A stretch of DNA of 64,000 bases from contig NZ_JAGKSR010000001.1 in the NCBI RefSeq assembly GCF_017939615.1, positions 2,294,001-2,358,000 on the forward strand, in the 5' to 3' direction. This DNA comes from Microbacterium sp. BLY. Lineage in GTDB: Bacteria > Actinomycetota > Actinomycetes > Actinomycetales > Microbacteriaceae. A program made the translations under genes and the position numbers. Under the pieces are notes generated by a model. The model was not told the DNA's origin. It saw nothing but the letters and a program-made list of their open reading frames with translations, and did not search any database. Below, piece after piece: positions 9,099 to 17,897 of the stretch (the stretch's first letter is position 1; every line of letters starts with the position of its first letter).

Positions 9099-9149
9099 GG
9101 GGGGACCGGCCCGTTCGACCCGCGGTCGCGCCGCGGCCGGTCCACCCCC
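9099..9149 (+). other. Strong stem-loop between the MFS gene and leuB
   Basis: A perfect 9-bp stem (GGACCGGCC 9103-9111 with GGCCGGTCC 9135-9143) is extended by a GGGG/CCCC arm around a one-base bulge. It lies 10 nt after the MFS stop, overlaps the TACGCT hexamer (9093-9098) region and ends 21 nt before leuB. It could terminate the MFS transcript or structure the leuB 5' leader; the sequence does not decide. Confidence 0.55.
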
Positions 9150-9170
9150 GTGCAGTGCGCAAGGAGTCTC

Positions 9171-10214
9171 ATGTCGCGTGTCGTGAAGCTGGCCGTCATC
9201 CCGGGTGACGGCATCGGTCCCGAGGTCATCGCCGAGGCGGAGAAGGTGCTCGACGCCGTCACCGCCGACAGCGCCGTGACGTTCGACAAGACCCGCTTCT
9301 CGCTCGGAGCCGACCGGTACCTCGCGACCGGCGACACGCTCACCGACGACGACCTCGCCGCGATCTCCGCACACGACGCGATCCTTCTCGGCGCGGTCGG
9401 CGGCACCCCGGGCGACCCGCGGCTGAAGGACGCGAACATCGAGCGGGGCCTGCTGCTGAAGCTGCGGTTCACCCTCGACCACTACGTGAATCTGCGCCCC
9501 TCGAAGCTCTTCGCCGGAGCGCCCGGTCCGCTGTCCGACCCGGGGGAGGTCGACTTCGTCGTCGTCCGGGAAGGGACGGAGGGGCCCTACGTCGGCAACG
9601 GCGGAGCGATCCGGAAGGGGACGCCGCACGAGGTCGCGAACGAGACGTCCGTGAACACGGCCTTCGGTGTGGAGCGCGTCGTCCGCTACGCCTTCGCGCT
9701 CGCGGAGCGTCGTCGCAAGAAGCTCACGCTCGTGCACAAGACCAACGTGCTCGTGCACGCCGGTGCGATCTGGCAGCGCATCGTGAACGAAGTCGCGGCC
9801 GAGCACCCCGACGTCGCCGTGGACTACCTGCACGTCGACGCCGCCACCATCTTCCTCGTCACCGATCCCTCGCGCTTCGACGTGATCGTGACGGACAATC
9901 TCTTCGGTGACATCCTCACCGATCTCGCCGGCGCCGTCACGGGCGGCATCGGCCTCGCCGCCTCGGGGAACATCAACCCCGATGGCGCCTTCCCGTCGAT
10001 GTTCGAGCCCGTGCACGGCTCGGCTCCGGACATCGCGGGTCAGCAGAAGGCCGACCCGACCGCCGCGATCCTCTCCATCGCGCTGCTGCTCGACCACCTC
10101 GGCCTGACGGCCGAGTCGGCGCGTGTGAGCGCCGCGGTCGAGGCGGACATCGCCGCCCGCAGCGGTGCCCGCACCACCGCGGAGATCGGCTCCGCGATCA
10201 CTGCCCGTCTCTGA
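9171..10214 (+). CDS. leuB: 3-isopropylmalate dehydrogenase
   Basis: Oxidatively decarboxylates 3-isopropylmalate to 2-oxoisocaproate with NAD+ in leucine synthesis. 347 aa, normal for the family. Visible are the N-terminal [11 protein letters not shown] motif, the substrate-binding arginine region [18 protein letters not shown], and the conserved metal and cofactor signature ([20 protein letters not shown], about residues 238-257, then [12 protein letters not shown]). The ATG at 9171 has AAGGAG 6 nt upstream. It is followed after 62 nt by ilvE, so the dehydrogenase and transaminase of the end of the leucine pathway sit together, while leuCD are 22 kb away. Confidence 0.95.
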   Translation: MSRVVKLAVIPGDGIGPEVIAEAEKVLDAVTADSAVTFDKTRFSLGADRYLATGDTLTDDDLAAISAHDAILLGAVGGTPGDPRLKDANIERGLLLKLRFTLDHYVNLRPSKLFAGAPGPLSDPGEVDFVVVREGTEGPYVGNGGAIRKGTPHEVANETSVNTAFGVERVVRYAFALAERRRKKLTLVHKTNVLVHAGAIWQRIVNEVAAEHPDVAVDYLHVDAATIFLVTDPSRFDVIVTDNLFGDILTDLAGAVTGGIGLAASGNINPDGAFPSMFEPVHGSAPDIAGQQKADPTAAILSIALLLDHLGLTAESARVSAAVEADIAARSGARTTAEIGSAITARL

Positions 10215-10224
10215 ACGGCGGGCG

Positions 10225-10252
10225 TAGGCTGACAGGGCGCGAGGATGCGCCC
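10225..10252 (+). promoter_or_regulatory. Candidate ilvE promoter -10 plus leader hairpin
   Basis: TAGGCT (10225-10230) is followed by a 6-bp hairpin, GGGCGC (10235-10240) with GCGCCC (10247-10252). The start codon lies 24 nt further on. This suggests ilvE can be transcribed separately from leuB. Confidence 0.35.
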
Positions 10253-10276
10253 ACCCCACGAGGATTGGATAACGAC

Positions 10277-11377
10277 ATGACGACGATCGATGCCGAGACG
10301 AGCGTGGCTCCCCTGGAGTTCGCCGTGACGAAGAACCTGAACGCGGCCTCGCCGGCGCGCGTCGCCGAAGTGCTGGAGAACCCCGGGTTCGGGGTCGTCT
10401 TCACCGACCACATGGTCGACATCTGCTGGTCGGTCAAGGGCGGGTGGCACCGCCCCCGGGTGCAGCCGTATGGTCCGATCCCGCTCGACCCCGCCGCCTC
10501 CGTGCTGCACTACGGGCAGGAGATCTTCGAAGGCATCAAGGCCTACCGGCACGCCGACGGCTCGATCCACACGTTCCGTCCCGACCGCAACGCCGCGCGC
10601 CTGCAGGCGAGCGCCCGCCGCCTCGCGCTGCCGGAGCTGCCCACCGAGTACTTCATCCAGTCGCTGCGCGAGCTCATCGCCGTCGACGGCCGCTGGGTGC
10701 CGTCCGGCGCCGACCAGAGCCTCTACCTGCGGCCGTTCATGTTCGCCAAGGAGGCCTTCCTCGGGGTGCGGGCGGCGCAGAAGGTCGCCTACTACGTGAT
10801 CGCGAGCCCCGCCGGTGCCTACTTCACCGGAGGCGTGAAGCCCGTGCGGATCTGGCTCTCCGAGGACTACGCCCGTGCGGGCCGCGGCGGCACCGGCAAG
10901 GCGAAGACGGGCGGCAACTACGCCTCCAGCCTCCTCCCGCAGGCCGAGGCCAGCGCGAGGGGCTGTGACCAGGTCGTCTTCCTCAACGAGAAGCGCGACG
11001 TGGAGGAGCTCGGCGGCATGAACGTCGTCTTCGTCTTCAAGGACGGCCGCATCGTCACGCCCGAGTCCGACAGCATCCTCGAGGGCATCACGCGCGATTC
11101 CCTCCTGCAGCTCGCCGAAGACCGCGGCTACACGGTCGAGAAGCGGCCGATCTCGATCGACGAGTGGCGCCAGGGCGTCGCCTCCGGCGACATCGTCGAG
11201 GTGTTCGCCTGTGGCACGGCCGCAGTCGTGACCCCGATCGGTGCTCTGGTGGGCGAGGGCTTCGATGAGCCGCAGCCGCTGGGCGAGCTGGCGCTGTCGC
11301 TCCGCGAGGAGCTCACCGACATCCAGTACGGTCGCCGCGAGGACAAGCACGGCTGGCTCCTCCGCCTCGACGCCTGA
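10277..11377 (+). CDS. ilvE: Branched-chain amino acid aminotransferase
   Basis: PLP fold-type IV transaminase that interconverts Leu, Ile and Val with their 2-oxo acids. 366 aa, matching the long actinobacterial BCAT form. The catalytic lysine is in GKAKTGGNYASS (Lys210). HYGQEIFEGIKAYRHADG and DRNAARLQASARRLALP are typical substrate-side motifs, and ACGTAAVVTPIG near residue 315 forms the phosphate-side loop. The ATG at 10277 has AGGA 12 nt upstream; an in-frame TTG at 10265 is possible but follows the AGGA directly. A nested hairpin terminator lies directly downstream. Confidence 0.95.
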   Translation: MTTIDAETSVAPLEFAVTKNLNAASPARVAEVLENPGFGVVFTDHMVDICWSVKGGWHRPRVQPYGPIPLDPAASVLHYGQEIFEGIKAYRHADGSIHTFRPDRNAARLQASARRLALPELPTEYFIQSLRELIAVDGRWVPSGADQSLYLRPFMFAKEAFLGVRAAQKVAYYVIASPAGAYFTGGVKPVRIWLSEDYARAGRGGTGKAKTGGNYASSLLPQAEASARGCDQVVFLNEKRDVEELGGMNVVFVFKDGRIVTPESDSILEGITRDSLLQLAEDRGYTVEKRPISIDEWRQGVASGDIVEVFACGTAAVVTPIGALVGEGFDEPQPLGELALSLREELTDIQYGRREDKHGWLLRLDA

Positions 11378-11388
11378 TCCGCCTCCCC

Positions 11389-11445
11389 GAGACCCCGCCT
11401 TCCCGCCGACACCCCGCCGTGTCGACGCGTGGAAGGCGGGGTCTC
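11389..11445 (+). terminator. Nested hairpin terminator after ilvE
   Basis: A perfect 15-bp outer stem (11389-11403 with 11431-11445) encloses a 27-nt loop that contains its own 6-bp stem (CGACAC with GTGTCG). It lies 11 nt after the ilvE stop. Confidence 0.75.
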
Positions 11446-11463
11446 GTCGGCAGAGCGGGGATC

Positions 11464-11469
11464 TAGGCT
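11464..11469 (+). promoter_or_regulatory. -10 hexamer of a leaderless promoter for the FAH-family gene
   Basis: TAGGCT ends exactly 6 nt before the ATG at 11476, directly behind the ilvE terminator, so it marks the start of a new operon. Confidence 0.55.
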
Positions 11470-11475
11470 GGAGCC

Positions 11476-12255
11476 ATGAAGATCGCCCGGTTCAGCCACG
11501 ACGACGCCATCATGTACGGGATCATCGACGAGCGGGAGCTCGTCGTGCTCGCCGGGGATCCGATGTTCTCCGGATACGAGACCACCGGCGCGCGCGTCCC
11601 GCTGACCGAGGTCACGCTGCTCGCGCCCGTGATCCCGCGCTCCAAGGTCGTGTGCGTCGGCAAGAACTACCACGACCACGCTGCTGAGATGGGCGGCGTG
11701 GCCCCCGAGGAGCCGTTGCTGTTCCTCAAGCCGAACACCGCCGTGATCGGCCCGGACGACGCCATCGTGCGCCCCACCGCGCTGTCCGAGCGGACGGAGT
11801 ACGAGGGCGAGCTCGTGGTGGTGATCGGTCGGATCGCGAAGAACGTGAAAGCGGAGAACGCCCTCGATCACGTGCTCGGGTACACGATCGGCAACGACGT
11901 CACGGCGCGCGACTTGCAGCGCAAGGATGGGCAGTGGTCCCGCGCGAAGGGCTTCGACACCTTCTGCCCCCTCGGTCCCGTGATCGAGACGGACTTCGAC
12001 CCGGCGCAGGCCACCATCGAGACGCGCGTGAACGGTGAGGTCCGCCAGCATGCGCCGCTCACCGACATGATCCACTCGGTCGCCGCGATCATCGAGTACG
12101 CGTCCGCCGTGTTCACCCTTCTCCCGGGCGACGTCATCATGACAGGCACCCCCGCGGGCGTGGGGACGTTCGAGGCGGGCGACACCGTCGAGGTCGAGAT
12201 CTCGGGACTCGGCATCCTGCGCAACACCGTGCGCGACGCCGTTCCCGGGTCATGA
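11476..12255 (+). CDS. Fumarylacetoacetate hydrolase (FAH) family protein
   Basis: 259 aa, one FAH domain (about residues 55-255) after a short N-terminal region. Family metal-ligand motifs are visible: KTEYEGELVVVIG-like RTEYEGELVVVIG (two Glu), GYTIGNDVTARDLQ (Asp) and KGFDTFCPLGP. The GDVIMTGTPAGVG loop closes the active site. Members hydrolyse or decarboxylate acylpyruvates, or are oxaloacetate decarboxylases/tautomerases; substrate not predictable here. The stop overlaps the next MFS gene start as ATGA, which points to coupled expression with a transporter. Confidence 0.85.
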   Translation: MKIARFSHDDAIMYGIIDERELVVLAGDPMFSGYETTGARVPLTEVTLLAPVIPRSKVVCVGKNYHDHAAEMGGVAPEEPLLFLKPNTAVIGPDDAIVRPTALSERTEYEGELVVVIGRIAKNVKAENALDHVLGYTIGNDVTARDLQRKDGQWSRAKGFDTFCPLGPVIETDFDPAQATIETRVNGEVRQHAPLTDMIHSVAAIIEYASAVFTLLPGDVIMTGTPAGVGTFEAGDTVEVEISGLGILRNTVRDAVPGS

Positions 12256-13511
12256 CCGACGTCGCCCTCACGGCGGCGCAGCAACAGGCGGTCCAGCGCC
12301 GCACGGTGCTGGTGCTGTCGCTCGGCCAGGTGCTCGGTGGCATCGCCTTCGGCGCCACCGTCTCGCTCGGTGCGCTGCTCGCCGCGGACATCTCGGGCAG
12401 CGATGCGCTCTCCGGGCTCGCGACGGCGTCGGTGACGCTGGGAGCGGCACTCTGCGCGATCCCGCTCGCCCGGATGGCCGCTCGGCTCGGACGGCGCCGC
12501 GCCCTCACCCTCGGTAACCTCTTCGCCCTCATCGGGATCGCCGTGGTCATCCTCGCGGCATCCGTGCGCGTCTTCCCGCTCCTGCTCGTCGGCATCCTGC
12601 TGATCGGAGCGGGCAACGCGGGCAATCTGCAGTCCCGGTTCGCGGCGACGGACCTCGCGGCGCCGCAGCACCGCGGGCGCGACCTCTCGATCGTCGTCTG
12701 GTCCACGACGATCGGCGGGGTGGCGGGACCGCTGCTGCTCGGTCCGGGGGAGATCGTCGGTCAGACGATCGGCATGCCGCCGCAGACCGGTTCGTACGTG
12801 TTCTCGTTCGTCGCGCAGTGCGCGGCGCTCGTGCTCTACCTCGTCGCCCTCCGCCCGGATCCGCTGCTCGCCGCGCAGCGACTCGCGCAGGCGGCGGCCG
12901 CGACGACGAGCGCCGTCGTGGCGGATCGCCCGCGAGTGGCCCGCTATGCGATCTTCGCCATCGCCGGCTCGCACGTGGTGATGGCATCGGTCATGGCGAT
13001 GACGCCCGTGCACCTGTCCCACATGGCCCACGGCGCCCACGGTACGGCGGCGACACCGGCTGACGTCTCGGCTCTGGTGGGCATCACCATCGCGCTGCAC
13101 GTGGGCGGGATGTACGCCCTCTCACCGGTCTTCGGCGTGCTCGCCGACCGCTGGGGGCGGCTCCGTGTGGTGCTGCTGGGGCAGGCTCTCCTCGGCGGCG
13201 CCCTCGCATTCGCCGTCTTCACCGGCACCGAAGCCTGGGGTGTGATGGTCGCCCTGATCCTCCTCGGCCTCGGATGGAGCGCGGCGACGGTGGCCGGTGC
13301 GGCGCTGCTCACGGAAGCCTCGGCGCCGGAGGTGCGCACACGGCGCCAGGGGCGCAGCGACTCGCTGATGAGCCTCTCGGCCGCAGCGGGTTCCGTCCTC
13401 GCCGGCATCGTGCTGTCGCACTTCCAGTACGCGGGGCTCGGGATCGCCGCGTCCGTGCTGGTCGTGGCGATCGTGGCGCTGTCCCCACTCGCCCGGAGCA
13501 GCGCACGGTGA
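12252..13511 (+). CDS. MFS transporter (12-TM type)
   Basis: 419 aa with about 12 hydrophobic segments and a central cytosolic loop near residues 205-225. GATVSLGALLAADISGSDA in helix 1 and RLGRRRALTLGNL after helix 2 (motif A) place it in the MFS; a second motif A copy, ADRWGRLRVVLLG, is after helix 8. A His-rich stretch, MTPVHLSHMAHGAHG (about residues 251-265), lies in an outside loop and is unusual. It is coupled on both sides (ATGA with the hydrolase, GTGA with the methyltransferase), so the three probably form one operon. Substrate unknown. Confidence 0.8.
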   Translation: MTDVALTAAQQQAVQRRTVLVLSLGQVLGGIAFGATVSLGALLAADISGSDALSGLATASVTLGAALCAIPLARMAARLGRRRALTLGNLFALIGIAVVILAASVRVFPLLLVGILLIGAGNAGNLQSRFAATDLAAPQHRGRDLSIVVWSTTIGGVAGPLLLGPGEIVGQTIGMPPQTGSYVFSFVAQCAALVLYLVALRPDPLLAAQRLAQAAAATTSAVVADRPRVARYAIFAIAGSHVVMASVMAMTPVHLSHMAHGAHGTAATPADVSALVGITIALHVGGMYALSPVFGVLADRWGRLRVVLLGQALLGGALAFAVFTGTEAWGVMVALILLGLGWSAATVAGAALLTEASAPEVRTRRQGRSDSLMSLSAAAGSVLAGIVLSHFQYAGLGIAASVLVVAIVALSPLARSSAR

Positions 13512-14272
13512 AGGACTGGGACGGCGTCGGGGAGGCGTACGCCGCCTCCTACGCGGCCCTGTGCGCGGGCACGTTCGATGCCCTTGCCGCCGCCCTCGGC
13601 ACGGTTCCCGGCGGAACACTCCTCGACGTCGGTGCGGGGGAGGGAGGCATCGCGGCCCGCTTCGCCCATCGCGGGTGGGAGGTCACTGCCTGTGAGCCCG
13701 AACCGACGATGCGCGCCGTCGCCCTCCGGACGTACCCGACGCTGCACATGGTGGAGGGCGGACTGCCGTCGCTGCCGTTCGCGGACCGCTCCGTCGACGC
13801 CGTCGTGGCGAACTTCGTGCTGAATCACGTGCCGTCCCCGCGCGCGGCCGCCCGTGAGCTCGGTCGTGTCGCGCGGGGCACGGTCGTCGCGACGATCTGG
13901 ACCCGTTCCCCCTCGTGGTTCTGGACCGGGGTCGTCGAACGCGCGGGGCTGCCGCCGTATGCGGGGGAGAGGCTTCCGGCCGAGGAGGACTTCGCACGCA
14001 CCGCGGACGGCTTCGCGGCCATGCTCGTCGAGGCCGGACTCCCGGAGGTCGTGGTCAGCGAGCACACCTGGACCTGGGAGGCCGACCCCGAGACGCTGTG
14101 GACCTCCGTCGAGGGCCGTGTGGCCGGTGCGGGCGCGCAGTACGCCGCGCTCTCCTCGTCCGAGCGGTCACGGTTCCGCGCGGGGTTCGAGGAGACCGTC
14201 GCGGCGCACCGAATGGGCGGTGCGCTGCCCCTGGAGCACCGCGCGGCCGTGGCGGTCTCGCGCCGGGGCTGA
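13508..14272 (+). CDS. Class I SAM-dependent methyltransferase
   Basis: 254 aa. Motif I LLDVGAGEGG (about residues 38-47) binds the methionine part of SAM. ACEPEPTM supplies the acidic ribose ligand, and LPSLPFADRSVDAVVANFVL is the motif II/post-I region of the Methyltransf_11 family. Small-molecule substrate likely but unidentified. The GTG start at 13508 overlaps the stop of the MFS gene as GTGA and gives the plausible N-terminus MKDWDGVGEAYAASY; the frame is open further upstream only as a shadow of the MFS gene. Last gene of the operon starting at 11476. Confidence 0.78.
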   Translation: MKDWDGVGEAYAASYAALCAGTFDALAAALGTVPGGTLLDVGAGEGGIAARFAHRGWEVTACEPEPTMRAVALRTYPTLHMVEGGLPSLPFADRSVDAVVANFVLNHVPSPRAAARELGRVARGTVVATIWTRSPSWFWTGVVERAGLPPYAGERLPAEEDFARTADGFAAMLVEAGLPEVVVSEHTWTWEADPETLWTSVEGRVAGAGAQYAALSSSERSRFRAGFEETVAAHRMGGALPLEHRAAVAVSRRG

Positions 14273-14286
14273 CCTTCCCGCACCCG

Positions 14287-14292
14287 TAGAAT
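14287..14292 (+). promoter_or_regulatory. Candidate -10 hexamer for gltX
   Basis: TAGAAT, 9 nt before the ATG at 14302, giving at most a few nucleotides of leader. Confidence 0.45.
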
Positions 14293-14301
14293 CGAAGGGC
14301 T

Positions 14302-15807
14302 ATGGCTACTCCGCATCCCCTCACCACGACCGCCAGCGGCGCCGACGTCCGCGTCCGCTTCTGCCCCTCTCCGACGGGGCTGCCGCACGTCGGCATGGTC
14401 CGCACGGCTCTGTACAACTGGGCCTATGCCCGTCACAACGGCGGGAAGATGGTGTTCCGCATCGAGGACACCGACGCCGCCCGCGACAGCGAGGAGAGCT
14501 TCCGCCAGCTCGTCGACGCGCTCACGTGGCTGAAGATCGACTGGGACGAGGGTGTCAAGGTCGGCGGCCCGCACGCCCCGTACCGGCAGTCCGAGCGGCA
14601 CGACATCTACCGCGAGGTCATCGACAAGCTGCTCGCGACGGGCGCGCTCTACGAGAGCTACTCGACCGCCGAGGAGATCGACGCCCGCAATGAGGCGAAC
14701 GGTCGCGCGAAGCAGCTCGGCTACGACAACTTCGACCGCGACCTGACGGATGAGCAGAAGGCCGCCTTCCGCGCGGAGGGCCGGCAGCCCGCCCTCCGCC
14801 TGCGGGTGCCGGACGAAGACCTCACGTACGTCGACCTCATCCGCGGCGAGGTCACCTTCCCCGCCGGATCCTTCCCGGACTTCGTCGTGGTTCGCCCCAA
14901 CGGCGTGCCGCTGTACACGTTCGTGAACCCCGTCGACGACGCGCTGATGGGCATCACCCACGTTCTCCGCGGTGAGGACCTCATGCCGTCCACTGCGCGC
15001 CAGCTCTCGCTCTACGCGGCGCTCATCGACGCGGGCGTGACGACGTTCGTGCCGCGGTTCGCCCACATGCCGCTCGTGCTGGGGGAGACCGGCAACAAGA
15101 AGCTCTCCAAGCGCGACCCGCAGGCCGACCTGTTCCTGCACCGCGAGCGCGGCTTCATCCACGAGGGTCTGCTGAACTACCTCGCGCTGCTGGGCTGGTC
15201 GATCGGTCCGGACCGCGACGTGTTCTCGCTCGATGAGTTCATCGCCGCGTTCGACATCGCGAACGTCAACCCGAACCCGGCCCGCTTCGACCAGAAGAAG
15301 GCCGAGTCGATCAACGGCGACCACATCCGCATGCTCGACGTGAAGGACTTCGCGGAGCGCACCGTGCCGTACCTCGCCGCGGCCGGCCTGTTCGACGAGC
15401 CGACCCATGAGCAGCTCGTCCTGGCGTTCCGTGCGGCGCCGCTGGTGCAGGAGCGTGTGCAGCTGCTGGGCGAGGTGCCGGGCATGCTCGGCTTCCTGTT
15501 CCGCGACGAGGTGTCGTATGACGCGGATGCGCTCAAGGGGCTGCCGGCCAACGCGGCCGAGGTGCTGGACGCCTGCGTCGCCGCCCTGGAGCCGGTCACG
15601 GACTTCACCCCGGAGAAGATCCAGGAGGCGCTGTCGACGGCGCTCGTGGAGAACCTCGAGCTCAAGCCGCGCGTGGCCTACGGGCCGCCGCGTGTGGCCA
15701 TCACCGGACGCCGCGTCTCACCGCCGCTGTTCGAGTCGATGGAGCTGCTGGGCAAGGACGAGTCGCTGCGCCGCCTGCGCGCGCTCTCGGCGTTCCTCGC
15801 CAACTGA
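14302..15807 (+). CDS. gltX: Glutamyl-tRNA synthetase
   Basis: Class I synthetase charging tRNA-Glu (and often tRNA-Gln, later amidated by GatCAB, in actinobacteria). 501 aa, normal length. The HIGH motif appears as [17 protein letters not shown] (about 19-35) and KMSKS as KKLSKRD (about 268-274). The catalytic core is followed by the helical anticodon-binding domain (about 320-500). It lies just upstream of a tRNA-Gln gene, separated by a hairpin terminator. No glnS-like gene is in the window, so whether it is non-discriminating is an open point. Confidence 0.95.
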   Translation: MATPHPLTTTASGADVRVRFCPSPTGLPHVGMVRTALYNWAYARHNGGKMVFRIEDTDAARDSEESFRQLVDALTWLKIDWDEGVKVGGPHAPYRQSERHDIYREVIDKLLATGALYESYSTAEEIDARNEANGRAKQLGYDNFDRDLTDEQKAAFRAEGRQPALRLRVPDEDLTYVDLIRGEVTFPAGSFPDFVVVRPNGVPLYTFVNPVDDALMGITHVLRGEDLMPSTARQLSLYAALIDAGVTTFVPRFAHMPLVLGETGNKKLSKRDPQADLFLHRERGFIHEGLLNYLALLGWSIGPDRDVFSLDEFIAAFDIANVNPNPARFDQKKAESINGDHIRMLDVKDFAERTVPYLAAAGLFDEPTHEQLVLAFRAAPLVQERVQLLGEVPGMLGFLFRDEVSYDADALKGLPANAAEVLDACVAALEPVTDFTPEKIQEALSTALVENLELKPRVAYGPPRVAITGRRVSPPLFESMELLGKDESLRRLRALSAFLAN

Positions 15808-15818
15808 TCCGCGACGCG

Positions 15819-15869
15819 CCCGAGCGGCGACACGGCACCGGTGGTTTTGCTGATCGGTCGCCGCTCGGG
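15819..15869 (+). terminator. Hairpin terminator after gltX
   Basis: A perfect 13-bp inverted repeat (15819-15831 with 15857-15869) around a 25-nt loop, 11 nt after the gltX stop and before the tRNA-Gln gene. Confidence 0.7.
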
Positions 15870-15907
15870 TAGGCTTGACTCTCGGTGCGAGGCTCCGGTT
15901 TCGCCCT

Positions 15908-15979
15908 TGGGGTATGGTGTAATTGGCAACACGGCTGATTCTGGTTCAGTTGTTCTTGGTTCGAGTCCAGGTACCCCAG
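15908..15979 (+). tRNA. tRNA-Gln (anticodon CTG)
   Basis: A 72-nt cloverleaf. The acceptor stem TGGGGTA pairs perfectly with TACCCCA, the anticodon arm GCTGA-TTCTGGT-TCAGT puts CTG at positions 34-36, and a GGTTCGAGTCC T-arm region is present. No CCA is encoded. A T-rich-ending terminator hairpin follows. Confidence 0.93.
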
Positions 15980-15988
15980 CACTTCGCG

Positions 15989-16014
15989 AAACCCCCGCTC
16001 CGGCGGGGGTTTCT
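15989..16014 (+). terminator. Intrinsic terminator after tRNA-Gln
   Basis: A perfect 10-bp stem, AAACCCCCGC with GCGGGGGTTT, and TCCG loop, followed by TTTCTT. It is close to a classical rho-independent terminator. Confidence 0.8.
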
Positions 16015-16059
16015 TCGTCTCCGCCGGCGGGCGTTCACAGCCTGCGAGGCGGCTGCTCC

Positions 16060-16914
16060 TCACGCGGCGCCGAGGAACGGCTCATGGCGGTAGCCCGTCG
16101 CGTCGATGATCGCGACCGTCGATTCCGGCACCTCGAGGAACGCCCCCGGCAGATCGGTCAGCGGTTCCGAGACGATCACGTGGGCATGACGGCCGAAGGC
16201 GCGCAGGCGTTCGGCATGCGGATACATCTGCCGGAGGACGTCGATGTCGGTGGAGTGGAAGAGCGTGCGGGACCGTCCCACGCTCGAGTACCGGAACGCC
16301 CACAGTGTGGTGCCGTCGGAGACGGCGAAGGTGCCCTGCACCGGGAAGCGGATGTCGTGCGCGTTCCCGATGCGCTCCGTCTCGCGGATGGCTGCCCGCA
16401 TCCCCGCGATCGGGTCGTCCTGCAGGCCGTGGCTCAGCGCGAGATGGAACAAGACCTCCGAATCGGTGGTGCCCTGGATCTCCGGGTACAGCGACGGGTC
16501 GACCGCGAGGGTCAGGTCGCGCTTCATCGTCAGGAAGTCCGCGAGCCCGCCGTTGTGCATGAACAGCCAGTTCTCGTGTCGGAACGGATGGCAGTTCGTC
16601 TGCTGGATGGGGGGACCGGCGGCCGCCCGCACATGGGCGAGGAACAGCGGGCTGCGGATCGTGCTCGAGATCTCGCGGAGGTTCTGATCGTTCCATGCGG
16701 GCTCCGTGCTGCGGAACAGCGCGGGCTGCGGAGGTCGCCCGCCCGCCCCCTCGGTGTCGACCACGGGATACCATCCGAGCCCGAAGCCGTCCCCGTTGAC
16801 GGTCTCCGCCCCGAGCGGCGAGTTCAGGGACTGCGCCACCAGGGAGTGGCGCGAGTCGAGGATCACCTCCGACGGATGCAGCGGTTCTCCTGCGTAGGCC
16901 AGCCAACGACACAT
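16060..16914 (-). CDS. Class II glutamine amidotransferase (YafJ/EgtC-like)
   Basis: 284 aa. The N-terminus MCRWLAYAG exposes Cys2, the nucleophile of Ntn-type glutaminases after Met removal. NGDGFGLGWY, LAHVRAAAG and FMHNGG are the glutamine-binding and oxyanion motifs of GATase-II. The protein is a stand-alone glutaminase domain, as in EgtC (gamma-glutamyl amidase of ergothioneine synthesis) and YafJ, but no other ergothioneine genes are adjacent, so the substrate stays open. Divergent neighbour is absent; its 3' end faces the tRNA-Gln terminator. Confidence 0.82.
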   Translation of the reverse strand: MCRWLAYAGEPLHPSEVILDSRHSLVAQSLNSPLGAETVNGDGFGLGWYPVVDTEGAGGRPPQPALFRSTEPAWNDQNLREISSTIRSPLFLAHVRAAAGPPIQQTNCHPFRHENWLFMHNGGLADFLTMKRDLTLAVDPSLYPEIQGTTDSEVLFHLALSHGLQDDPIAGMRAAIRETERIGNAHDIRFPVQGTFAVSDGTTLWAFRYSSVGRSRTLFHSTDIDVLRQMYPHAERLRAFGRHAHVIVSEPLTDLPGAFLEVPESTVAIIDATGYRHEPFLGAA

Positions 16915-17010
16915 GTCGACACCCCGTCCCGGACCTCATCGGGTCCTAACCCGACCATACGCCGCCGAGGCCGACTCGGGGTTTCGATGAGGGAGAAGCA
17001 GGCGCCGGCG

Positions 17011-17838
17011 CTACTCGCACTCTCCGAGGAAGCCGAGGTAGCAGACCGCCTCATGCGTGACGGCGGGCTCGTGGTCGTCGTTCGAGACCTGGCGCGTCGC
17101 CATCTCGGCGGTGCGGGTGAGGTGCCCGAAGTCACCCAGCGAGGCGACGTACATCCCCTCCGCGTCCGCCGCGATCATCCGGTCGATCTCAGCGCGATGC
17201 TGCGCGCAGAGGTCGGCGGAGGCGGGCACCAGCTCGACCCCGGCGCAGGCCCCGGCATATTCGGCTTCCATCAGTCCGATGCAGTCCGTCCAGTCCTGGT
17301 CCACCGCGCACGGGCTCACACCATCGTCCGTGACGATGTACTTGCCGGTCTCGTACTCCTCGCTGTGGAAGGTCTCCGGCTTCTCGGGGACGTCCACCTT
17401 GGTCCAGTGTCGCGCGGTCGCGAACGCGAACACCGTGACGATGGCGGCGATCAGCAGCAGTACGCCCACGATGCCGAGCGTCACCCAGAGGCCGACGCGC
17501 CGCGTGCGCTCCGGGGCCTCGGGGCCGGGTGCCACCGCGCCGACGGCGGAGCCGCCCTGGTATGCGGATGCCTCGACGGAGGGGGCCGCAGCGGGTGGGG
17601 GCGCCGCCGCGAAGCCGGGAGCCGCGGCGACCGGGAGCTCGTGCCCGCCCGGCAGACCCGCAGAGGTCGAGGGCGCCGCCGGGGCGTGGGTCGCCAGCCA
17701 GTAGTCATACCAGCTGCGGCTCGCCTGCTCGTCCGCGGCCACTTGCTGGGCTTCGGCGTCGGTGAGCGTGAGCCCCCACGATTCGCGGGTCTGCGCGTGC
17801 ATCAGGGACGACCGGAACTCTTCGAATGACAGCGGCAT
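17011..17838 (-). CDS. Hypothetical single-pass membrane protein with Cys-rich outer domain
   Basis: 275 aa, function unknown. Residues 1-60 are hydrophilic (MPLSFEEFRSSL..., many Gln/Ala), 60-110 are Pro/Ala/Gly-rich linker, 116-142 form a membrane helix, and about 130 residues follow that should be outside the cell. That part has six or more Cys (SPCAV, TDCIG, GACAG, DLCAQ, AVCYLGFLGEC), suggesting disulphides. The start at 17838 was chosen because sequence further upstream in frame is a low-complexity Arg-rich shadow of the next gene. It lies 59 nt downstream of the MFS gene on the same strand. Confidence 0.7.
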   Translation of the reverse strand: MPLSFEEFRSSLMHAQTRESWGLTLTDAEAQQVAADEQASRSWYDYWLATHAPAAPSTSAGLPGGHELPVAAAPGFAAAPPPAAAPSVEASAYQGGSAVGAVAPGPEAPERTRRVGLWVTLGIVGVLLLIAAIVTVFAFATARHWTKVDVPEKPETFHSEEYETGKYIVTDDGVSPCAVDQDWTDCIGLMEAEYAGACAGVELVPASADLCAQHRAEIDRMIAADAEGMYVASLGDFGHLTRTAEMATRQVSNDDHEPAVTHEAVCYLGFLGECE

Positions 17839-17897
17839 GATCGCAGAATATCGGCTTCCCGCCGGTGCATCGGGTCGCCGCGACCGATCGGTGCTCC

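Noticed and set aside
17839..17897. A small gene or control element between the Cys-rich membrane protein and the MFS gene
   Set aside because: No frame with a start and ribosome-binding site, and no notable repeat.
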